Source: Selaginella tamariscina (lineage: Eukaryota; Streptophyta; Lycopodiopsida; Selaginellales; Selaginellaceae). Taken from it: a stretch of 64,000 nucleotides of DNA. The stretch spans positions 711,001 through 775,000 of the forward strand of contig PUQB01000032.1 of NCBI GenBank assembly GCA_003024785.1, in the 5' to 3' direction. Within the stretch, counting starts at the first letter, position 1. Every line of letters begins with the position of its first letter. The notes beneath the pieces were generated by a model. It saw only the letters and a program-made list of their open reading frames with translations. It searched no databases and was not told the DNA's origin. Both the position numbers and the translations under genes were made by a program. Below are positions 1 through 10,648 of the stretch, piece by piece.

Positions 1-26
1 CGTTGAAAGCGCTCAAAATCAGCCAT
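1..26 (-). CDS. Possible start of a gag gene running off the left edge
   Basis: On the minus strand an ATG at 24-26 opens a frame (MADFERFQ) that leaves the window after eight codons. It lies just downstream, in minus orientation, of the LTR at 122-612 and a short purine-rich leader, which is where gag begins in a Ty3/gypsy element. The assignment rests on position only; eight residues are too few to recognise a family. Confidence 0.25.
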
Positions 27-121
27 GATCTATGAAAGAAAAAGGAGGAAAACGAAGGAAAAGAATCAAAGAAAAAAAGTAGCTGGAAAACGGAGAGCTA
101 AGAAAGCAGTTATTATCAAAC

Positions 122-612
122 TGTCAAGCCACGATCCAGGAACCAAGAAGAGAGTAGGATTTCAAGAACAAGAAGCTTAACTCAGGAATAGGACAGGAAC
201 TAGGAACTCAGGAGCAAGACCAGGTGTAAGACATGACCCAGAGTAAGACTGGAACAGGATAAGATCCGGGAGCAAGACAGGATCCAAGAACAGGATAGGA
301 ACAAAACAAGACAAGATTGATCAGTAAGATTGGTGTTGATAGTAACTGATTGTACAACAATTAGGTCGGAGCTTTTATGCTCACAACTCCAAGAGCTAAT
401 CTAGGCATGAGTGCTAAAAGTGGTTGCATGCATGCAGAGGCTAAGATGAGTCCACATGTCCCTTATTCTTTAGGCATATCATGTGGCATATCCTGTAGGA
501 ATATCCTGCAACCGTATCCTGTATCCGGAATCCTTGTAGGAATATCCTGTAGGAAAATCTTGCAACCCGTATCCTGTATCCGGAATCCTGTATTCTGAAT
601 CGGGTCGTGACA
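122..612 (-). repeat. Chromovirus LTR, copy A (probable 5' LTR of a minus-strand element)
   Basis: The block starts TGTCAAGCCACGATCC and ends GGGTCGTGACA, so it has inverted TGTCA/TGACA termini. It is a diverged direct repeat of 2901-3316. Shared parts include the stretch around AGAAGCTTAACT, the stretch GATTGTACAACAATTAGGTC, and a run of short TATCCTGTAGGA-like units near the right end. Minus orientation is inferred from the chromodomain and purine tract next to copy C. No matching 5-bp target duplication is visible at its two edges. Confidence 0.65.
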
Positions 613-2490
613 CACGACAGCTCCAATTTTAGCACATCCTGATCCTTTTTGTCCCTTCTTCGTTGAAGCAGATGCCTCGGATTTTGCAGTAGGATCTGTT
701 TTATCACAAGTTGGAGAAAACAAGTTGCTTCATCTTGTAACTTTTCACTCTCGTAAGTTCCTTTCGACGGAGATCAATTACGAGATTTATGACAAGGAAC
801 TCAAAGCCATTGTGGATTCGTTAGAGGAGTGCCAGCATTTCCTGGAAGGTGCTGTGCATCCTGTACAAGTTCTTACGAATCACAAGAACCTGGAGTATTT
901 TCAAATGGCTCGCATTCTCAGTCGGCAACAGGCTAGGTGGGCGGAGTTCCTATCACGTTTTGATTTTGTCATCATTTACAGGCCTGGTTTTTGAAATGGC
1001 AAGGCGGATGCATTGTCTAGGCGCTCTTACCTTGCACCGACCCTGGGCAATCTTGCATATGACTGTCAAAAGCAAGTGTTGTTGGGTCCTGATCGACTTC
1101 GGCTTGTAGCACTACAAGTTCATTAGGCTCCAGCAGATTCCACACTCCTACAGGACATCCGTTTGCAGTTGGCTACAGACGACTTGGCAAGGAATGTGTT
1201 TTCACACATTAGTCCTGACATCGCAAGTTCCTCTTCCTCCAGTTCCCGTACAGACTACAAGTTGTTTTCATACAGGACGGACTCTTGTATTGGGAAGGTC
1301 TCATGTATGTTCATGTTGGTGTTTGTAGGACTCATGTGGTACAGGATTGTCATGATACCCCGGCTATAGGACATTTTGGTGTGGCCAAGACAGTTAAGTT
1401 GGTGACTTGCAACTATTGGTGGCCTGGGTTACGAGGTTTTGTGGACAAGTTTGTACGGAGTTTGTGACACTTGCAATAGGTCGAAGATGCCTCGTCACAC
1501 GCCCTCTAGTCTTCTTCGTCCTCTTCTTGTTCCTTCTGCTTCTTGGAGATCCATTTCTATGAATTTCCTCACAGATCTTCTTCCTTCTCGTGGATTTGAT
1601 GCAATTCTTGTGGTGGTTGACCGTTTCACTAAACAAGCTCATTTCCTACCATGTCACAAGACTGCTACAGGCCAGACAACCGCTGAGTTGGTGATCCGCG
1701 AAGTATTCTGACACCATGGTCTTCCTGAAAGCATTGTTTCTGATCGAGGCCCACAATTCATGTCCAAGTTTTGGCGAGAACTTCTCCGGAGTCTACAGGT
1801 TAAAGTGGATCTTTCTTCAAGATACCATCCACAAACTGATGGGCAGTCAAAACGCACAATTCAGACCTTGGAGCAATATCTTCGCTGCTTCATTAGTTAC
1901 CAATAGGACAACTAGTTGGACCTTCTTCCAATGGCGGAGTTTGCTTACAACAACTCCGTTCACGCATCTACAGGCCAGACACCTTTCTTTGCTCTTACAG
2001 GCTACCATCCACGTTTTGACTTTGCTTCTCATGCTTCTCCTTCTTTCGCTCCTGCAGTACAAGATCGTCTCCAGCATCTTCTTCAAGTACATGAGGATCT
2101 CCGAGTTCATCTTTAGCAGGCACAGGAACGGTACAAGCGTTATGTTGATGCTCATCATTAACCGGCACCTGCATACAAGATTGGTGATCTCGTATGGCTT
2201 CTTCATCGGCATATTTGTACCAATAGGCATTTTTCTAAGTTGGATTTTCAATGATTGGGCCCTTACAGGATTGCAGCTGAGGTCAATCCTATAGCTTTCC
2301 GACTCGAGTTACCATCTATGGTGAAACTTCATCCTGTGTTTCACACCTTTTTGTTGGAGCCGTATCATCCTTCTTCTCTTCCTGGTCGTGCTTCTTCTCC
2401 TCCCCCTCCTATGGTCATTGACGGTGAACCTAAGGGAAAACATTTTGTTGTGAGGGCAAGAAAGAGAATTAAGAAGTTGTTTTGACTGCA
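613..2490 (+). pseudogene. Decayed chromovirus pol: RNase H, integrase, post-integrase region
   Basis: This plus-strand fragment of a Ty3/gypsy polyprotein begins inside RNase H: a DASDFAVGSVLSQ motif near 670-710, then a HSRKFL and RPGF segment to about 990. It continues into the integrase zinc-binding region (GHFGVAKT, WWPGLRGFV, CDTCNRSK across 1370-1490). The DDE core follows: the first Asp in MNFLTDLLPS near 1560, the second in SDRGPQF near 1740, and DGQSKR near 1840, where the usual catalytic Glu is a Lys. AYNNSVHASTGQTPFF near 1940 and the HPVFHTFLL segment near 2330 are typical of chromoviruses. Frame changes and stops break it several times. Upstream pol and gag are absent because the LTR at 122-612 abuts it. 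It cannot encode a working product. Confidence 0.85.
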
Positions 2491-2680
2491 TCTAGCCTTA
2501 TCAAGAGGATATTGATCAAAAGTGTTGATGATGCTGCAGCAATTGAAATGGTGATAGAGGAAGAGATAAACCGAGGAAATTAGCAAAATAAAGTATTTTG
2601 TTTAATAAACACAATAACATATGCATAAACATCCTTGCTAAATTCAGCAACTCTAAAATGCTTTCATGGGGCCTCACTCC

Positions 2681-2868
2681 ATCCTTAGTATCAAGAGCGA
2701 ATCATTTTAAAAAAAGGTCCTACTATAAATATCATAAATCCATTGTTCCTTCTTCGGTGCCAAGGATAAAACAACTGTTTCTGAAATATACATTTTGGAT
2801 ACACAATGTTGCATGAATCATCCTTGGTGCCCCACAATGTTACATAAACCATCCTCAATATTAAGGAT
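2681..2868. repeat. First cluster of decayed 18-bp palindromes
   Basis: Matches to the pattern ATCCTYGGYGCCRAGGAT occur at 2681-2695, 2752-2767, about 2819-2832 (half site) and 2851-2868. They mark the left part of an old repeat layer that resumes after the LTR at 2901-3316. See the later entries for the remaining copies. Confidence 0.55.
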
Positions 2869-2900
2869 GGGGTAATTATTCTTAAATGATACAATTCGGA

Positions 2901-3316
2901 TGTTAAGCCACGATTTAGGAACAAGGAAAGGAGCAGGATTCTGAGAACAAAGAAGCTTAACTTAGGAACAAGACAAGAGCATGAGGTAAGCAGAAAGACA
3001 AAATAAGAACAAGACAAGACAAGATTGATCGTAAAAAGACTGATGTTGATAATAACTGATTGTACAACAATTAGGTCGAAGCTTTTATACTCACAACTCC
3101 AAGCTAATCTGGTCATGAGCTAAAAATAGTGACCCTTATCCTCTAGGCATATCCTATAGAAATATCCTATAGGTATATCCTGAAAGAATATCCTACAGGC
3201 ATATCCTGTAGGAATATCCTATAGGAATATCTTGCAGGCATTTCCTGTAGGTATATCCTATAGGCATATTCTGTAACCCGTATCCTGTATCTTGCATCCT
3301 GTATCGGGTCGTGACA
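2901..3316 (-). repeat. Chromovirus LTR, copy C (3' LTR of a minus-strand element)
   Basis: It starts TGTTAAGCCACGATTT and ends GGGTCGTGACA, parallel to copy A at 122-612 but shorter. On the minus strand it is preceded directly by a purine tract (TAGGGAGGAGGTG, about 3318-3330) and a chromodomain coding segment, the normal 3' end of a chromovirus. About twelve 13-15 bp units of the form TATCCTATAGG occupy 3130-3300. Confidence 0.7.
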
Positions 3317-3327
3317 ACACCTCCTCC

Positions 3328-3528
3328 CTAAGGACGAGTTCCACGAGTCTTGGGACCTGGTTTAGCAGGATAACGCCGATGGAAAGCAGCAACTTTGGAA
3401 GAAACATGGAGTAAGTTGGATGCAGGTTCCCAAGTGCAATCGCTAGGCAAATAACCTTTTCAATCCACTAAGTATTGAAGTTGGCGGCGATGAAGACGAG
3501 AATCAAGGATGGTTGTAACTTCGTACTT
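3328..3528 (-). pseudogene. Chromodomain at the C-terminus of a chromovirus integrase
   Basis: The minus-strand frame reads KYEVTTILDSR, then QLQYLVD, a stop, KGYLPSDCTWEPASNL and a basic tail ending in a TAG at 3328-3330. This is the chromodomain layout (YxVExIL, LQYLVKWKGY, TWEPxxNL) found at the end of chromovirus integrases, where it is thought to direct insertion into heterochromatin. The conserved Trp of the WKGY motif is a TGA stop, and no integrase core is found upstream (3530 onward). This is a truncated 3' end of a dead element. It lies next to LTR copy C. Confidence 0.75.
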
Positions 3529-3529
3529 A

Positions 3530-6500
3530 TGCATTCTTAGTTGCTGCTAAATCCTTTATGGGTTGCACTTTCTTTGCAACTATTTTCCTCTTTTGCTTGG
3601 AAAGTGGCATATTCTCTCCATCTTAGGGACCTACATCGCCTTTTTTTAGGACATTAGATTATTGTTTCTTTGTGTTTGGTGGAAGGGGTTATTTTAATTT
3701 ATCTTTCTGAGGTGGAATTGTCTCCACTTCCAGTTCGTTGTTTAATTCTTCCTCCAACTGGTCTTTCTCATTGTATGGTTGTTCTTTATCATCACTATTA
3801 TCACTCACTTTATTTTCTGGGACGGTACAAGCTCACCCTCTAGTATGTCCATCACTATCTTTTTGACATAATAAAACATCCTATTATTCGAATTATTACC
3901 CATAAATTTCCTTTTTAATCTTGTGGTTGAAGACACAAGACCCCTTGTCCCCATGAACATGTTAATGATGAAATCTTTTGGCTTTATCATCCATAATGTG
4001 AAGAAGTTCATTATAGCCCTTAATTTTTATGCTCTCCATTTCCTATTAAATTAATCAAATGAGTGTTTTTTATAATATAATTTACAAAATCTTACATGTA
4101 AGAACCATATACCTACTTTAGTGTAGTGCAATTTATCCGGAATGTATTTGTAAGGTATTTGGTTTTATATCATTGGCTTTTATTCGTACTAATACTAACA
4201 AGTTCAAGTGGATAATATGCACATAGGGTACATCAAATCAGTGTTGAAGAGGAATAACATCGGAGGCATGGGTACTTAAGGTGAATATGATGCCCATTTT
4301 GTAACCTCCAACGTCATTGGTGCCAAGGATGGAGGGGAAGTCGAATTATGAACATTTTCCTTCCCCTTGAAGAGGCACTTTACATTCTTGAGGTGTTTCA
4401 TAATATAGCATCCCCTTCATCCTCAACACCAAGGATGTTGAATGGGCATCATATTCTGAAAGTGTTATGAATAAAAAAACATACATTAACCCCGGCGTCA
4501 TATGCCCAACTAGTTTTGTTGGAGTTCAATAAACAAATATTCTATAGTACACAAAACTTAATTTGAGCATTGAACCTCATCATTTCACTTCTACAAATCA
4601 TAACGATATACCCATGTTTAACCATGTATATATCACACACTACAAAGAATGCTTTTCTTTTCTTTACTAGTCTGTCGAGAAGGTCAAATGGGGATCCTGA
4701 GTCGTGGAACCTTGCTACAAACTTATTAACAATAATTAAATATGAGTTGGTATATCATTTTCCCAAATCCTTTTGTTTGTTCACTAGAGGAGGACGATGC
4801 AACATGTTGAATACTTTCCTTTGTGACTCAATAAAATTTGTATAACCTGGCCAAAACAGCTAAATTGGGTTCCACATTGTCAAATCTCAATCTTGGAATG
4901 GATGCTCCAAGTACAATGGTGCCACAGGACATAAGTCTCATAACATTAGACTTCTCATCAGAATCAATCGCAGAAAAAGAAAGGAGCTCATCATCAATGT
5001 GTATCGTTTGCTAGTGGTCAACGTCATCATCCTTTGAATGTTGAAATTTTGAAATAGCTATTCTTTTTCCCTTTGCAACCTTCCCTTTAAGACTAGATGG
5101 CACATGCATATAGTTGAAAAAATAACATCTCGTCCTAAGGAACAAGATCGAGATCCAGGGCAAAGAGAGGAGAAGGTGAAACAAGCTAGGAGGGAAGGAA
5201 AGCGACTATGGCAATGATTAATAAGATAAGTAGGATGTGTAGAACCACTAAATGACAACAATGGGCAAGTACTCTACCAAAAAGAACGTCAACAATATAG
5301 AAATCAAACGAGGTGATAACAATTTTAACCCATGGCTATATATCAAGTGGATGCATTTTTTAAATTATCGAGGAAAGCCTCACAATGTATCATGTTTTGA
5401 TTAGAAGTATAGAAAGAATTGTTGACGAAATCACTATTCAACTCCATGAATTTTTAAATAAATTTCAAAAAAAATCACCACATCTCATACATTTTGAAAG
5501 GACATGAGGCTAAGTTGCATGTAGAATTCTTTTGAGGTAAGCATTAAGCTAAGCGTGCTCAATGCTTATAATCTAATTGAACATTTTTATTTGATAGGTT
5601 TGGCAAATTTGACGAACACTGCTCATCTCTCCCATCATTCATGCAATGGACTATTGGTTGTTGGTGAAAAGGTATGAACACATTTGCATTCAACAACAAG
5701 TTGACACTAAGGTTCTCTTCATGTATAAGAACAAGGTTGACGAGGTGCCATTGTACTTATAACATGATACAATGAAACAAAGAAAGATTAGTCTAATCTT
5801 CTTAAATTAACAAGCATTGTCCTCGACGTCGAGGATAAGTTGCTCAAACATTCTCAGCACTGAGGACATCCTTATCATTGAAAGACATATTATCATTGAT
5901 GCCAAGGATGGAAAAGTCTATCAATGGTAAGGACGATATAAAATTTAGATTATAAATTGATTTAGTCCAAAACATATGATCATGTGCACAACCTTAGGAA
6001 GAGAGCCAACATCTTCAACACTACTCTCTATCTCAGTAGTAATGACCCTCATGTCCTCTTCATATGTAGTACTCATAATTTTAAACTTTTTGCATTAATA
6101 CAGAGCATATAGTCTTTATAGCAGTTCTGTCTCAATCCTAACGATGGTGAGGGCTCTACAAAAATACACTAACTCTTGAGAATGATGAATGCACAAGTGC
6201 ATGCAAGTCTTACATATTGGTCATCATAAGCTTCTGGATTAGTGCAACCTTCTCAATATGAGTCATCAATTATGGTGAACCATTGAAGTGATAACATGCA
6301 TAGATCTCTATGCAGTTGTGAAAGGATAGGATATCTTATTACAGGAAGAAAGTAAATTTGTTTTGAAAAGATATTGCATTTTCCCTCTTAGAATTCATTC
6401 CTTAATATCTTTGCTTTGTCATTGTCTATCAAATCTGCCCCAATGGAAACAATGAACCTTTGCAAGGTGCTTATGTAACCATGTTCACAAAAAGAATCCA

Positions 6501-7753
6501 TAAGGTTTTTGATGTTCTTCGACAAAACATGTACATGTTTGTTCTTTTTCAAGAGTATAAGCAATCTTATCACACCCCTTCTTTTGCATCTTGTCAATGA
6601 ACTCAGATGTTGTGTTCTTGCAAAACTCTGTAGACAGTGTCAAAGCTTGTTGCTTTGCTTTTACCTCAATAGGGATAGGGGTTGATGGTGCCTTTTGAGA
6701 AGAGGTGTTCTCAATCTTTCTTTTAACCATGATTTTTACCTTCAAATTAAACAATGCACAATAAAAAACTTATGTAGATACTTGGAATGACCTAAATGAT
6801 AGGTAGTGTACTAAGAGAAAAACTGAAATCTATTTTTCATGCCAACATACAGTATATATCATCCTTGGCACTGAGTATGCATAAATGATCTAATGGGGCA
6901 TAGCCCATTAAGCAAAAAAACATTTGACAATCTTTGGTGCTAAGGATGGTCATTGCATTCATCTGGTGTGTGCTAAGATGGAGCTTTTTTACATCTCGGT
7001 GTCGAAGATGAACAATGAGATTATTGGGGCTAAACAATGCTAAATAAAAAGGAACATAAAGCATCCTCGGCACCAAGGATGTGTTATGCGTATGCTGAAT
7101 GTGTTGGTGGTATGATTACCTGGAGCAAGTTGCACAACTGTAGAAAGACTTTGTGCAGCATGAAGATACCTCAATTAGTGAAAACCTAAACAGTGCTAAC
7201 CCTAACCCTTGTAGTCCATTTATACTGGGCAGTGTAGTGCGGTGAATGCATAATGGGATGTGGCAATCTTGTTAGGGAGCGTGCAAGAACATTCCACTGT
7301 ACCCCCAAAGATATATACCATATATTATTTTGAATATTCTCTTTTTTAATTTACAAGGGGCAATTTGTTTATGGCTTATATGGTTTTATTCACATATTAA
7401 ATTTCTTTAAATTATAGTATGTAATATAATTTTGTTATGATTTTGCATTAATTAGACCACCAATATTAATACCAAATGTCTACTATGAACGATTACAAAT
7501 TCTTAATTAGTGTCTAAATAATAGTGGTTATGGGAATGCACTATTAACTTAAACAATCATTTCCTTTGGGTTCAAATTAAGAAATTCATATTCTTGCTAT
7601 TTTCATTTTCAGATTGTCTTTTTATCGTGGTTTATTATGGAATTCATTACAATATCTTATAAAAACATTAGCATGTGGTATCCATGTAAAAGTGAGAGGT
7701 GGATTTTATTATTGCAATCCGTTTTGCAAGCTAATTTTTTAATTTCAGAAAAG
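3530..7753. other. Old, gene-poor repeat layer with dispersed palindromes
   Basis: No long or recognisable coding region is present; the open frames are short (under 95 codons) and match no family I know. The visible structure is a series of imperfect 18-bp palindromes: about 4315-4332, 4418-4437, 5821-5836, about 5855-5875, 5894-5910, 6861-6876, 6931-6948, 6993-7010 and 7062-7081. The same motif reappears at 17.4-20.0 kb beyond the Tat-type insertion, so both sides appear to belong to one older unit. Its class is unknown; a decayed DNA transposon is possible. Confidence 0.5.
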
Positions 7754-7758
7754 AAAGT
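7754..7758. other. Target-site duplication (left), AAAGT
   Basis: AAAGT directly precedes the left LTR at 7759 and recurs at 16797-16801 directly after the right LTR. A 5-bp duplication is standard for Ty3/gypsy integration and shows both ends were made in a single insertion event. Confidence 0.9.
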
Positions 7759-8291
7759 TGTTAAACATGAAAAGGCTCTCTGCCTCACCTTTTCCTATTT
7801 AACATGTTTCCTTCACACAGACAGGAAACCTTTCATACAACGTACAGGAAAGGCTACACCCTTTCCTTCCTCAACTCTCAATATATCTGTATAATATCAG
7901 ACTTCTCCCAGTGCCACTATGACTGCTCCAAGTCAAGGGGCAAGAACGATTTTGGCTATTGCCTTGTTAGATCCATTCATTGAGAGTAGACATACACACA
8001 CACAAGATTCTCTAATATGCACCTTTCATTACTACATGAATACAAGAGACAAAGTGTAGAGAACCTCTCTATCTCCTGCTGAATAACCCCCTGGAGACCC
8101 CCTCTCCGTTGCCCTAACTTCCCTTAACTACTCTTCCTCTCGCCACGTCATCCTTTTCCTTTTCCTTACCTTTTCCTCTCGGTAAGGATTTTCCTCTTTT
8201 ATAGCCTTTCCTTCCATGCTTACTACGGACCTTCCTACCCTTATTCTCTCTACAGTAGGACGTCCTATGCTCCTATATTTTACCTTTAACA
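7759..8291 (-). repeat. 3' LTR of the Tat/Athila-type element
   Basis: Direct repeat of 16266-16796, starting TGTTAAACATG and ending CCTTTAACA. Differences from the other copy are small indels (for instance in the CACACACA run near 8000) and substitutions. Confidence 0.9.
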
Positions 8292-8305
8292 CTGCCCCTC
8301 CTTAT
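8292..8305 (-). other. Polypurine tract
   Basis: On the minus strand the bases just before the 3' LTR read TAAGGAGGGGCAG, the expected purine-rich primer site for plus-strand cDNA synthesis. Confidence 0.7.
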
Positions 8306-8319
8306 TTGTTGCTGTGTCC

Positions 8320-9050
8320 TCACGGCAACACATCCTGCGCATCCCTGGTATTCCACCTCCTCCTGATCCTTGTACTTCTGAAACTCCGCTCTCTCCTTAT
8401 CAGTTCCTGCTGAACCATTGCCACCTGAAGACGAAACGCCTGCGTCTCCTTCCTAAGCTGCTCGTTCTCCTGAAGACGCTGGAACTCGTCCACCACTACA
8501 GACAGAATGGTAGCAGTCTGCTGCGTCTCATCCCGCGCTCGTACCAGCCTCTGAAATAAATTCATCGGCTCCTGTGCAGTCTGTGGAGGTTTAAGCTCCA
8601 CAACCGGGCTTGGAGTCCTTTGCTTGATCGGTCGCTGAATCCCCTTACTCACAGTCCCTGGAGTGCCGTCATCTTCGGCGCCATCACGCTCTCAACTGCT
8701 TGTACAATGAGCCGCTGAATGTCTGCCCTATCTTTAATCGTGTACCCGGAATTTACGAGGTGATTGAAGAGATTTGCCGCGATCTGCGTTGCGTCCTGTG
8801 TCTCGTTTCCACCTTTATCCATCTGCTCGACCATTTCCTGCTGGAGCTGTGCAAGACACTGTGCAAACTGCATCTGCGTCTCCGTAGCCTGCACCTCTTT
8901 CCGCACAAACGCCCTCCGTCTTTTGAAAATCGCATCTGTCTGCATCCCGCCATCAAGATTCTGCTGAATCGGCTCCTCCTCCTCCAGGCGGAAATCAGTC
9001 ACTGGCACACCCTGCGATCCACTTCCCCGATACATCCCTCGTCCATACAT
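8320..9050 (-). CDS. Extra ORF after integrase, C-terminal part (unassigned)
   Basis: Two overlapping minus-strand frames (9050-8649, then 8652-8320) follow each other with a frame change and probably form one coding region. The first has MYGRGMYRGSGSQG at its start and a Gln/Glu-rich, probably helical stretch (FAQCLAQLQQEMVEQMD). The second has a long charged helical stretch (ENEQLRKETQAFRLQ) with a strong coiled-coil look. The long frame on the opposite strand (8700-9596) is its antisense shadow. It sits between integrase and the 3' LTR, where Tat/Athila elements often carry an additional ORF. I do not recognise a domain. It resembles a structural or gag-like protein more than an envelope: I see no signal peptide or membrane segment. 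Confidence 0.5.
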
Positions 9051-9618
9051 ACCTGTATGTGTGCGTGGAGAATGCTGAAAGGGCGGCGGATTAAATTGAT
9101 GCCTCGGAAACTTCGCTCCCGCGCCATCTCCTCAGCTTCTCTCGCAATTCCCACTACTTCCTCATCGGTTATATCCACCGTTGTGGGTGTAACCGTCGGG
9201 AAAGAATATCCGAGGATACTTTCTGCTTGTCCTCGATCTCCGTCGTCCGTTCCCCAACTGCTGGCTCACCCTCATCACATCCCTTCTTCTTATAAGGGTC
9301 TATTTCTCCCAACGGGATTATCATCATCCGTCTCTCACGCAACAGTTCTACATATTCTCCTGTTCCTTTCCCACCTGCGGTTCCAGCTCCGGCTGAAGTT
9401 TTCCACTCTCCTGCCTGGCTTTTGTTCTCCGTTCCTTCTCAACCTCCTTTGGTTCCTCGTCCTCTCCAGGTTCGTCCTCTTCCTCCTGTTCCAACGAAGG
9501 TTCTTCTTCCGTATGATCTCTCCTGACTGCCGTCTTCCTCCTCGTCGAGGTCTACCACTATTCTCGGCTCGGAGTTACCTCTGCTCCTGGCTTTGACTTC
9601 TTACCTTTTTCACCCGAT

Positions 9619-10365
9619 CTAGTGTTCCTCCTCGCGGTCGTTGATCTCTCGACCTTTGATTTCTTCCTCTTTGGCGTTCTCTCCATCTGTTTCCTCCTCT
9701 GCCTGCAGGTCAGCATCTACTCCTTTTCCCTTCGTCTCCCCCATCTTGCGCTTGGTTTGCTTCTTCTGAAGAGACTCCGTTTCTCTCCTCACTTGCTTCA
9801 TACGCGCGACTATCTCCGGCCCCGCCGGTTCGCCGTATTGGCGTACATAATCCGCGATTATCTGTACCCATGTGAAGGCCATCATGGACGAAGGCTCTCC
9901 CTTTTTCTCTAACTCCTGCATTGCACAGAGGTGCTCCCTCAGCCTTTTCAGCAAATATCTCGCCACTCCTACTGGCCTCTTTTCCTTTAATCCGTCATAT
10001 AAAGACATGACCGGATTCGATGCTGTAATATAGATGTCCGAAATTCGAACGCGTTAACGATAAAATTCATCGCTAACTGCGTTTCCTCCCTCAGGTCGGA
10101 AAGCTTCAACCCTACCTTGCTCACACTGCTTGCCTTCCTTTAAGTACTCTGTGAGGTGTGCCTTCTCGGCCTTTACCTCTCCTTCCGAATGTGGGAGGTG
10201 AAATACCTCCTCCACCAACCTATCGGTGAAAAGGAGTTTCCTCTCCTCTGCATAAGCTACAAATCCTGTATCCGGCTTCTCCACCTTCTCCAGAAGCATC
10301 ACTAAGGTGAAGCATTCTTCATCATGAGGTTCGGCATCTCTTAGAATCTCCGCGTATGGCCACAA
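9619..10365 (-). CDS. Extra ORF after integrase, N-terminal part, with one in-frame stop
   Basis: Two open stretches (10365-10054 and 10008-9619) lie in the same frame and are separated by a TAA at about 10051-10053, so they look like one ORF hit by a single nonsense change. The first part has KLLFTDRLVEEVFHLP, the second MAFTWVQIIADYVRQYG followed by a Lys/Glu-rich, low-complexity tail (KKQTKRKMGETKGKG, EEETDGENAKEEE). This is reminiscent of the plant-transposon-protein region seen in Athila-like elements, but that is recalled similarity and not a proven match. With 9050-8320 it makes up about 2 kb of sense-strand coding between integrase and the 3' LTR. Confidence 0.5.
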
Positions 10366-10648
10366 ACCTATCTCCCGCAGAACTCCTCCGTCTCACAGGA
10401 GAAATCCCATTTAGTGTGCATCAACTGGACTTTCCCCAATCTCTCTCCATCAGGAGGATTCACCAACTCCCGGCAATTCGCGCAGACACAAGACCCTTCT
10501 TTGCCGACATCTCTCTCTCACTGCAAAACCCTAGATCTCCTGCCTTGTTTTTCGTGCACTTCAGAGCAGAATATACTCTTCAACTCAACATAAATACTAC
10601 TCCCTTCAACGAGATATTTCCTTACCTTATTAAGGTTAACCTTTCCTT

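Noticed and set aside
1716-2294. A 192-codon plus-strand frame
   Set aside because: It overlaps the decayed chromovirus integrase in another register. The DDE and AYNNSVHAST motifs are in the other frames.
2255-2485. A separate gene after the plus-strand integrase fragment
   Set aside because: The HPVFHTFLL segment is the usual post-integrase region of chromoviruses, so it belongs to the pol fragment.
7198-7215. CTAACCCTAACCC as a telomere-like repeat
   Set aside because: Only about two units are present, with no array, so it does not mark an internal telomere.
8700-9596. A 298-codon open frame on the plus strand
   Set aside because: It is Leu/Pro/Ser-rich with no domain and lies antisense to the extra ORFs of the Tat/Athila-type element, whose sense strand is minus. 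I treat it as a shadow.
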